Below the pieces are notes generated by a model. It worked only from the letters and a program-made list of their open reading frames with translations, ran no database searches and was not told the origin of the DNA. From positions 46,649,162 to 46,713,161 of the forward strand of contig CM068315.1 of assembly GCA_034766995.1 (NCBI GenBank): a stretch of 64,000 nt of DNA. The letters are read 5' to 3'. How positions within the stretch are numbered: position 1 is the first letter of the stretch; the number at the start of each line of letters is the position of its first letter. The DNA is from Acanthacorydalis orientalis. Lineage: Eukaryota; Arthropoda; Insecta; Megaloptera; Corydalidae. The position numbers were made by a program, and so were the translations under genes. Shown here piece by piece: positions 53,593 through 64,000 of this stretch.

Positions 53593-54103
53593 GAGAGAGC
53601 GAGATATCAATGAATGTTGACAAACAAATCTTTTCAGGCTTTATATATATTTTTATAAAATTAAGACTTACTTATGTATTATTTTGTTTATGTATTTGTA
53701 AATCCTGAAGGAATATTTGCATTAAGATTATTTAAAAACATTTTTTGAATATATATACAATACATTTTGTTTACCTTTAATATAAAGATACGAGTATTTT
53801 TTTTTTTGTAAGAAAGATGTTTTTCCAATGAATAATAAATTGTTTTAGTTTGTATTTTATGCTGTTTTTAATAAATATAATTTGGTATCAATTTGTTTCT
53901 ATTTTTGTCTATTTAAGTTTATTTTGTTAATTTCGTTTTAGTTCTTTCTCTTAGTACGTTGTTTTTTTTTCTTCAGTATACTTTTTATTCACAATATATT
54001 TTTTTCTGAATATTAGAGTAGTAAGTATTTTTTTTGTACTTTTTTTTTGTCATAAAGTACATTAATAATAGGGCAGTAATAATGTTTTTCAATTTCTTTA
54101 CAG
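52331..54103. other. interval between exons 52095 and 54104
   Basis: AT-rich DNA with the (TA)(GA) array at 53516. No coding signal recognised. Confidence 0.65.
53516..53603. repeat. (TA)n(GA)n compound microsatellite
   Basis: TA units followed by GA units with single-base interruptions, about 500 bases before the 54104 exon. Confidence 0.95.
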
Positions 54104-54393
54104 TTTGGCTTCCTGAATGTAAGGTTGTCGACATTTTGAAAAATCCGGATGTATCGAATTCACAAATTGATCTTACCAACTGTTACAATTCAACGGATAA
54201 TCGATTTTATTGTCCGAAGTGTTCAAAGAATTATAAAAATAAAAGACATTTACATCGTCACATAAAAGAAGAATGCATTGACGTATTACCACGTTTTCAG
54301 TGTCATCTCTGTTATTTACTTTTTAGAAGAAAATATCATTTAGATCGACACATGCTAACGCATCAACGAAAAAAGCATAAATCGAAACATTAA
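54104..54393 (+). CDS. lola: lola variable terminal exon with basic tail
   Basis: Acceptor caatttctttacag ends at 54103; split codon tt, 95 codons, stop TAA. The lead of 35 residues is polar (DVSNSQIDLTNCYNSTDN). Finger 1 is C36, C39, H52, C57; finger 2 is C66, C69, H82, H86 (LFRRKYHLDRHMLTH). The linker is one residue longer than usual and lacks GKEP (IDVLPRFQ). The tail is strongly basic (QRKKHKSKH). AATAAA is at 54445-54450. Confidence 0.93.
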
Positions 54394-54503
54394 TTTTTTA
54401 TATTGTAATTTTATATATTGTATTACAAAAATGATTTAATTTTAAATAAATACAAACATGTTTATGTAACTGTATTGTATGTTAAATACTTGATTAATGT
54501 AAC

Positions 54504-54553
<50 letters not shown>

Positions 54554-55880
54554 ATGCTTAATACACTTTTTGTCTCGAATTACAACTTTTGTACATGTCT
54601 GCATTCATTTTTTCAATAAAATATTATTCATTTTGTAAAAGTGGTATTTAATTATAATAGATTTTCATTGTATTTTCTTTAGGTTTTAATCAACACCAAA
54701 TGATTGTAACATACATTTTTTAAAAATCTTATTAAATTAAATAATATGTTAATTTTCACACATTTATTCTAGTATTTATGGACCATACTCTTAATCTTTT
54801 ACTAAAAACTGTAATTAGGACTCATCTAATTTTCTGTATGTATAAACCATTAAATCTAAATATGATTATTTATTTATTAAAAAAAGTTTTTGAGTACGAC
54901 TAAATTTATTGGTATATGAAACACTACTTACCACCGAGATCTAATTATAATATTTAATGAATTATTATGAGCATGACCATATATGTATTTATTTTATGTA
55001 GTAAATACATTATTTACTAATAATTGAAGAAATTATTGCTCTATTAATAACGCTTTCATATTTTCTTTAAATTTATTAAACATATTTTAATTATATTAAA
55101 ATACACCAAGTACAAAAGATTATCTCGAAAACGTAATAAATGTTAATTACTTCTATTTACCGGATATATTTTTAATATTTGAGTAATTAATCTTTGTATT
55201 TTTGTAAGCGTTATTTTATTTTTATTTTATGTATAAGGTCAATATTATATACTATGTAATTTAATTAATCAAATAAATTTAGAATTTTTCCTTCCTGTAA
55301 AATGTTTTTTGTGTTTAAAATAATAATTCGTTTTAATTTAATATCGATTTTTACACGTAGCATATAAAAATATTAGTGTTTATATTAGTATTAATTAAAG
55401 ATTATATATAGGCAGATCCATATAAATATAATAATACATGTCGTTTTTTTTATTTCTATAAAAATTCTACTGGAAATAACCAAAGGATATTTATTTCCAC
55501 AGATATAAAAAAGTATATATAGAAATTATTTTAAATAATCAATATCTCACATTTAAAAATGTAAATCAATGTAATTTTATTACGAATATGTATTTTAATG
55601 ATGTGAATTATTATTTTAATTTTTCAAAATTTATATCAAGTTATCTTGACTAAATCACTTAAAACATCTAAAAAATATCAAATAATTTAACAGTTTTGCA
55701 AGTTTATTAATAAAATGTTCTAATTAATCTATGTATAAATAAAATACTGATTTTTTATAAATAAATGTCTATTTTTTTAATAATATATACTTTTTGGACA
55801 CTGTAAAATTTTAATATGTGACTTTAATTATTTATAAATTTTTGATCCAAAAGTATGTACGTATGTATATAACAGTTTTA

Positions 55881-55944
<64 letters not shown>

Positions 55945-56865
55945 TTGTATATAAGTTTATATAAATGTTAATAATCTCTTTTAATGTTATTTATTGAAAA
56001 TATGTACTTTATAAAATGTCAATAAGATATAATGTTGTACGTATTTCATTAAAAATTAAAATTAATATAAATATAGAAATTAAAACTGTAATGTAAAAAG
56101 TACAGGCTAGAAAAATAATTTTATTGTATTATGTATGTAATTATTTTGAAGGTAAATTTCGTACAAGTATTCTACTTAAAATATAAACCTTTATAATTTA
56201 TCACTGATGTTTTTAATGTTTAAATTAAAATCTATGCAATACAGGGTATACTCATGTGAAACATAATATTTAATATTTTTATTGGGATTCGGAAAAATAA
56301 ATTATTATAGAATCGTAAAAAATCTATTTTTTGTCGTAAAAGGGTATATTGAACGAATTGTTAATATCTCATAATTTCAAACCTAGTTTATGTTTGTGTA
56401 TTAGTTTTCACTAAAAGAAAGAATAATTTTAAATGGTGTTTGTGCTAAAAAAAAATAAGTCTCCGTATAAAAAATATTTGAATTTCCGACTGAACGGAAA
56501 TCATGTACTGTTAATGTCAATAAAACAATAATATTCTTAGTTATGATAGATTTAAATAAATAAGGATGTATATATTTAACGTTGTGTAAATATTTCATTT
56601 TATGAATCATAAAAATAATTGCTAATTATATGAAGACTCAGATACGATTATTCTATAAAGCTATGTCTATACAGCTAATTTATAATTGATTATGTTGTTC
56701 TGATTTCTTTTATGTCATGACAAATACTTTAATTTTATGTAAAATGAGCAGAAATATATGATAACTTATTTTTCAAACGCAGTTTCTTTTAAAAATTTTA
56801 TTTACTTAATAAAAAACACTTAAAGTGATATTTGTTTAATTTTTTCATATTTTTTTTATCTATTC

Positions 56866-56941
<76 letters not shown>

Positions 56942-57293
56942 GAGGTGTGTGCTATGTTTACCTTTTAGTTTACACATTTTATTTTATAAAACTATTAGAT
57001 AGACTATGAATCGCCCAAGTCGTTGGTTTTATTTCTCGTCTATAATTTTCAGTTATCCTCTGATTTATATATATATATACACATAGAGAGAGAAAGAGAG
57101 AATGTATATCAATTCATATCTGGTATTATAAGTTTACTTTATTTATTATTAAGCTTCAAAACAATAAATTTTCCAAAAATGTAAAGGGTGATACAGGAAC
57201 ATAATTAAAACTAGCTGTAAATAATAACCTGAATATTATTCATAAAATATTTTTAATGTCCAAGTAAATGTGTTCGTTTTAATAATAATAATA

Positions 57294-57339
<46 letters not shown>

Positions 57340-57942
57340 CAAGTGACAAACAAAAGAATAATATTTATGCTTATATTTTATAAATTTAAATGTTGTTTAA
57401 ACATTATAATAGCACTTATTAAATAAAAATATATTTTTTTGATAAAAATAATGATAACTCGACATTTACTTCTTTGATTTAATAGTTACATAAAATAAAA
57501 AAAATAGTGCGAGGAATAATAAATGTTTATTAAGTTAAATATATTTGTACTATTAAAAAATGTAAGTGGAAGAACCATGGTGTTGAAGTAGTTATTTTTA
57601 AATTCTTTGAAGAATATTATACCTTATTTTCAATAACATTCTTTTTTATTTAATCTTAAAGATCTCTTCTGGAAATGATTTTAATATACTTTTATATACA
57701 ATAAAATAATTATAAATTTATAATTGTATTTTAACAATTATTTTTAATCTCGTTCCAGTTTATTTTACATGCATTTCTTTTTTATAGAATATCGCTAATT
57801 TATATTAATATTGTAGTATAAATAAATATAAAACAAATAATAAATCATATCGTTTTTATTAATATTTTTGAAATAAACATTGAAATTAAATCTATTTTAA
57901 TTTCGTATAAAATTCTTTACTAATCAACAATTTTTGTTTCAG
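54394..57942. other. longest exon-free interval
   Basis: (TA)n at 54505-54550, 55890-55945, 56870-56935 and 57294-57338, a short GA run near 57087. An in-phase AG at about 54774 opens some 40 AT-rich codons with RTHLIFC but no full finger. No intact exon. Confidence 0.6.
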
Positions 57943-58169
57943 ATTATATACAATGGGAGCAACAATATAATAAAATCAAACTTTTAACAGCATATGAGTG
58001 TCAACAGTGTTTTAAGTCCTATACAGCGTTAAAATATTTAAAAAGACATCAGAAATTTGAGTGCGGGAATAATATATTACAGTTTCAGTGTTTTGTCTGT
58101 TTATATAAATGTAATAGGAAAGATAATTTAAAAACTCATATGTTTAGTAAACACGGTATTAGAGGATAA
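57943..58169 (+). CDS. lola: lola variable terminal exon (zinc-finger pair)
   Basis: Acceptor caatttttgtttcag ends at 57942; split codon at, 74 codons, stop TAA. Finger 1 is C19, C22, H35, C40 (KSYTALKYLKRHQKFECG); finger 2 is C49, C52, H65, H70 (YKCNRKDNLKTHMFSKHG). The linker GNNILQFQ is longer than the consensus. The preceding 3.5 kb hold no intact exon, the longest exon-free run in the window. AATAAA is at 58385-58390. Confidence 0.92.
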
Positions 58170-59579
<1,410 letters not shown>

Positions 59580-59800
59580 GAGTATCTCGAAGACAGTCTA
59601 CCGTGTATCATGAAGAAGTATGTCACAGAACTAAATATTACTGTGAAAAATGCAATAAAAGCTATAAATACAATTATTTATTATTGCGACATTTACAATA
59701 CGAATGCGGAATCAAGCCACGGTTTGAATGTGAACAGTGTATGTCACGGTTTCGACGAAAGTACGAACTTACAAATCATATGTTGAAACACCACGGATAA
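59580..59800 (+). CDS. lola: lola variable terminal exon (zinc-finger pair)
   Basis: Acceptor tacattttacattttag ends at 59579; split codon ga, 72 codons, stop TAA. The lead (SRRQSTVYHEEVCHRTK) is mixed in charge. Finger 1 is C21, C24, H37, C42 (YKYNYLLLRHLQYECGIKP); finger 2 is C50, C53, H66 and H70 or H71 (SRFRRKYELTNHMLKHHG). The exon stops one residue after the last His. Overlapping AATAAA motifs occur at 59941-59950. Confidence 0.93.
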
Positions 59801-60090
59801 AATTCTTTAAAAAAGTGTACCGAACGTATATACTTCAGATGATTTTATCAATAGTACACCAAAAGTCTGATTATGTACATTTTATCAGATCGATTGATCG
59901 ATCGATGTGTGTATGTGCTGTGTATGTCTGACTAGATGGCAATAAATAAAGTTTATTTTTATGTTATTAAAGTAAACGTGAAACAGAGCACCACCTTATG
60001 AGCTTAATTAGTATTTAATTACTAAACTAAAAATATATTTTTTATAATTAATTTGTAAATTCCGTTCAACTGCTTATTTCATTTTCAGTT

Positions 60091-60168
<78 letters not shown>

Positions 60169-60527
60169 ATTTTTTCCATATTGTTCTGCTATTCAAATAA
60201 AACTCAAGATGTGTATAATTATTTTATTATATACGTGAATATTAAGTCAGTTTTACATTAATATTAATTAAAGATAACATCAGTTAGATAATTATTTTCT
60301 AAACAGTTAAATGAAGATATGTGAGTGGAAGTATATCTAAATCTTAAATCAGTTTCAGTTTTACCTGTGATATATTTCATAAGTGGTAAATCTCTGTTTT
60401 ACATCTGTATTCCTGTCAAGAAGTCAGCCAATAATAATTGTAATAAGCTATCGTTCATTAAATATTTTATCGACTAATCGTTTTTGTGTACTTATTTTTC
60501 ATTCTTAAAAGATATAATTATTATCTA

Positions 60528-60592
<65 letters not shown>

Positions 60593-61851
60593 GCACAAAG
60601 AGTGTTTACTGAAAATAATTTTGAAATCAGAGTAAATGAAAAAATTAAAAACGAAACTTGGAAAAAATATTCAATACTATACAGTGAAAAAATAGTAGAT
60701 TTTTTTGTGTTTGATTGTGAAAATGAGTTAATTTTCATTATCGAGGTACGAGTTTATAAAAAAAAATATTATTCATTATATAAAAATGTGAAAACGATTA
60801 TTTTATTATTTTCAGGTCATTGAATAAATTTGACAGATAGCTTTTTTGCCATGGCTGCATTTGTTGAATATAATGCTGATAGAATTATACACACAGACTG
60901 TTGTTTTATTTGGTTGTTTAAATTATTATAAATGATTGATTTTATAGATAAATTTGTATTATGAAAATCAAATGTTTTAAATATAATTTTAATTCAGGCA
61001 CTACTGTATGTTTATTTATTTTTAAACTCGATATGTTTTAAATGTAACGTTGTGTGATTTTTTAAATATAATGAAATTTTCAGGCTCTAAAAATACGAGT
61101 TGAAACATTTATCTGCATTGCATGGATATTTGAAATTTATTTGAGCATGTTTATAAAAATATATTTTTATTTATTTATTTAACCTTTTCCCTTTTAATTT
61201 TTCATATTATCTCCTACAAATATATAAATTAATATCTCGTGAAATATAATGTTACTAATTTTAGTTTACTGTATTACTGATTAGTATATTTATATTCTTT
61301 GAATAAATTTTTATCATTCTTGAATTCTAAGATCGATATACTCTGTAAGCGAACGTTCGAGTGTATTCTAATATCATATGATGTTAGTATGAGATCATGA
61401 AATATTTTATTTTTTAATTAAGCAAATATTCTTTTTAATTATAACATTTTTATATTTAAAAGTTATAATTATTTGAACGATTTCAGTGTTTTTAGACTCA
61501 CATTAATTTAGTAGTCTTTAAATAGACAGGTGTATAAGAATAAATAGTTATATAATTATATGATTTTGTATCAGTGTCTTATTTTTTTATTATTTTTTCT
61601 TCATATGCATGTAAAAGTTTTGCCGATTTTTTCATGTCAACTGGAACATAATACATAATCTAAAATTGTGTTATCATTTCATGACGTCTTCAGAGAAATA
61701 TGCAATCAATTGACGTTAATATAAATACATTTCAATAATAATAGCGAAGATTATTATTGTTAATAAGAATTGATACAGTAATATGCATTTAATTTTTGAG
61801 AAATATGTGTTTAAAATATTTTTATTCTTTTACATACATGCACACATACAT

Positions 61852-61882
<31 letters not shown>

Positions 61883-62136
61883 CATACATATACATATACA
61901 TACATTAATCATATTTGAAACAGAAATTATAATAATATGTTCATATTTAACTAGAACATTTAATTCACGAAAGTAACAAATAAATATTGTATTTTCTATC
62001 CTTGTCACTGATTTTTTGTCTGAAAATCTGCATTGAGTGATTTATTATACTGTAGTTAATAAAGCATTGGTATGAAATTATTAATAATTTCATTTTTTCA
62101 TACAAATAGGTGTACACATACATATGGATACTATAT

Positions 62137-62202
<66 letters not shown>

Positions 62203-62419
62203 AATGTGTGTTTTAAAACCAAATTGACTTCTTTTAAATGTGATTCGTTTTATTTTTTAAAGATTTTTAATTATGTTAAAATTTGCAGATTTTGTGTCAG
62301 ATCACAAATATAAAAGTAAATTTTATTAATACTATTATTACATAGTGAAGAACTGATTTCGAAACGATTGTAATATATTTGTTTAATATTGTACCAACAA
62401 TTTTGTTTTCTAATTTCAG
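59801..62419. other. interval between exons 59580 and 62420
   Basis: (TA)n at 60095, 60530, 61859-61905 and 62131-62200. An open frame at 60602-60823 has no recognised domain. Possible acceptors at 60814 and 61083 lead to early stops. Confidence 0.6.
60095..60168. repeat. (TA)n microsatellite
   Basis: About 35 units; a similar run lies at 60530-60590. Confidence 0.95.
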
Positions 62420-62850
62420 ATTTTATATTACAACAAAAATTAAAAACCGAAGACGTCAAGTCAGTATCACCCGAATCATTGAAAAAAATAGCAACATTTG
62501 CTGAAGACATATTCAGTTTTGAATACGAGAATTGTTCACAGTCATTTCAGTGTTTGTATTGTGATATGAAAACTATGAGTCAATCTCTGTTCAAAATGCA
62601 TGTAACTACTGTACACAAGAATAAGATAAACGAAATTGTTCGAGATAATACTGGAAAATATCCATGCCCGAAATGTTCGAGGAAATATAAACATCGCTAC
62701 CATATGGTTACACATATGAATTTTGAATGCGGACTTGATCCTAGTTTTTCGTGTCGTTATTGCAATTTCAAATCGAAGCAAAAAAGTGGTGTCAGAAGAC
62801 ATGTAAAAAATGTACATAACGCATTTCTAGAACTTGATAATACTACGTGA
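62420..62850 (+). CDS. lola: lola variable terminal exon with three zinc fingers
   Basis: Acceptor ttttctaatttcag ends at 62419; split codon at, 142 codons, stop TGA, the longest exon here. A 43-residue lead (TEDVKSVSPESLKK) is followed by an extra finger with C44, C47, H60, H65 (KTMSQSLFKMHVTTVH). The usual pair comes after a 16-residue spacer: C82, C85, H98, C103 (RKYKHRYHMVTHMNFECG) and C111, C114, H127, H132 (KSKQKSGVRRHVKNVH). The extra finger is C2H2 like a second finger, so it may have arisen by partial duplication or merging of two exons. Open frames on the reverse strand here are shadows. Confidence 0.94.
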
Positions 62851-63404
62851 AAATAATGTACATTCGTATTATATTTTAAAGTATATGTGTATATTTTTAA
62901 TGTACAAAAAGATTAGTTTTATTTATTTATTTTCAATATATTGAAATTATATATATGATTCCTGTGTTTTTATTGCATTTTTTCATGAAAATATGAAGAG
63001 ATATACACGTTATCATCTTTCTTAATTCATTTACAGAAATTGTTTTGAATCATTTGATACCTGAAAACATATTCTTAAAATTGATATTAAGAACATAATT
63101 TTCGTTAGTAATAATAATATATTTGTGGATGTGATTAATGTTTGTTTACAGTTAAACATGTTTCATTTTCGAATAGAAAATATTATCGTAATATATTTAT
63201 TTAAAAAGATAATGTTAATTTGTGTGGAATGTTGAAGCTGTAAAATTTTATATTTGACTCTTATGTATATAAGTGTAGAGTAAATATGCCTCCTACTATT
63301 AATTTCAATTAAAAATGTATTGTGGAAATATACATATTTTAATAGACTGTTCAAAATGTGCTTGTGGTGAATACATTCAAATACCTATTTATCAAAAAAT
63401 GTAT

Positions 63405-63469
<65 letters not shown>

Positions 63470-64000
63470 TTTTTAAAATTAATTCTCGAAATAATTAAGT
63501 GAAAATTTTTTGCTTATTTTATATTTTACCAGCAAGAAATATAATCAATTTTCATTTTGTAAAATGTACTCTTATTGTTTATACTCGGAGGTAAAAAGAA
63601 AAATTGAAATTCTACATTTTATTACTGATAGTATTTTAGAAGTTTTATAGTATCTTTAATCACTTTTTATTTTTACACCACTTTGCACTAACTTTTTCTT
63701 TATGTCGATTCTCTCAAATTTTATTACTGTTTCAAGAAGTCGTTTGAAATACAAAGATGACGAGGAAATTATACTTTTCATTATATATATATATATTCAG
63801 ATGACAATGATTTTTCTTGCAAGTTTTTTTTATTTCACTTATTTTTTTATGCTTGAAACAATCATGTTGTTACATTTTATTATTATATTTTTTGTATTAT
63901 TTTTAACGTTATGAATTCTGAAAAAAGTATCAATAATTGAATTATATAATTATATATTTTTATATTAATTTTTATCACTATATTTCTTATAATTTTTGAT
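62851..64000. other. DNA after the three-finger exon
   Basis: (TA)n at 63410-63466. No further zinc-finger exon before the window ends. An open stretch at 63702-63914 is hydrophobic and unassigned. Confidence 0.6.

Noticed and set aside
54775..54903. In-phase open frame of about 42 codons with RTHLIFC
   Set aside because: Only one His and one Cys at a wrong distance; no first Cys pair.
60602..60823. 73-codon open frame ending near an AG
   Set aside because: Lys/Ile-rich AT-derived sequence, no domain and no in-phase acceptor; starts at the edge of a TA array.
61084..61190. Segment after ttttcag with FICIAW
   Set aside because: The lola phase stops after five codons; the other frame has one Cys only.
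63037..63097. In-phase acceptor with 19 open codons
   Set aside because: LNHLIPENIF has no Cys; length expected by chance.

Overview
This window is a very AT-rich piece of an insect genome. It lies inside the variable 3' part of longitudinals lacking (lola), the BTB zinc-finger transcription factor gene known for a large set of mutually exclusive terminal exons. I count 26 intact terminal coding exons, all on the + strand. Twenty-five carry a C2HC/C2H2 zinc-finger pair; one of these has three fingers. The remaining exon, at 8690-8928, instead carries a cysteine-rich domain that looks like the C-terminal zinc domain of piggyBac transposases.

Each exon has the same plan: a polypyrimidine tract and AG, two bases completing a split codon, a lead of 2-80 residues (most 7-55), then finger 1 (C-x2-C-x12-H-x3/4-C, often followed by G-K-x-P), finger 2 (C-x2-C-x12-H-x3/5-H), a short tail and its own stop codon. 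All 26 acceptors enter in the same phase, so each can follow the same upstream exon. The shared BTB exons are not in the window and should lie upstream (left). Several exons are followed by AATAAA, as expected for alternative last exons. In Drosophila, lola isoforms made this way, partly by trans-splicing, act in axon guidance and other developmental choices; applying that here is inference.

Layout: 1-12.1 kb holds exons at 1051, 4560, 7345, 8690 (piggyBac-like) and 11928, with several dead exons between. 12.1-20 kb holds exons at 13880 and 19164 plus a clear pseudo-exon at 16722. 20-31.3 kb is dense, with exons at 20703, 21842, 24141, 25085, 26650, 28861 and 31053, including two recent-looking duplicate pairs. 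31.3-42.4 kb holds exons at 34751, 38324, 39870 and 42114 and three eroded remnants. 42.4-54.4 kb holds a related group at 44953, 46859, 49106, 52095 and 54104. 54.4-64 kb holds exons at 57943, 59580 and the three-finger exon at 62420.

Between exons the DNA is intron-like, dominated by (TA)n microsatellites, some compounded with (TG), (CT) or (GA). I also see a short mariner-type inverted-repeat element (5654-5740), a mariner transposase fragment on the - strand (about 22870-23060), a possible Tc1-type fragment (27690-27826), a repeated 50-60 base motif (15972 and 16062) and some strong hairpins. Two pseudo-exons are clear and about ten weaker exon remnants are proposed, which points to active birth and death of lola exons.

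The host is surely an arthropod, most likely an insect. The extreme AT content and (TA)n load would fit an AT-rich hymenopteran such as a parasitoid wasp, but that is only a guess. No rRNA, tRNA or CRISPR was seen, and no intact gene other than lola exons.
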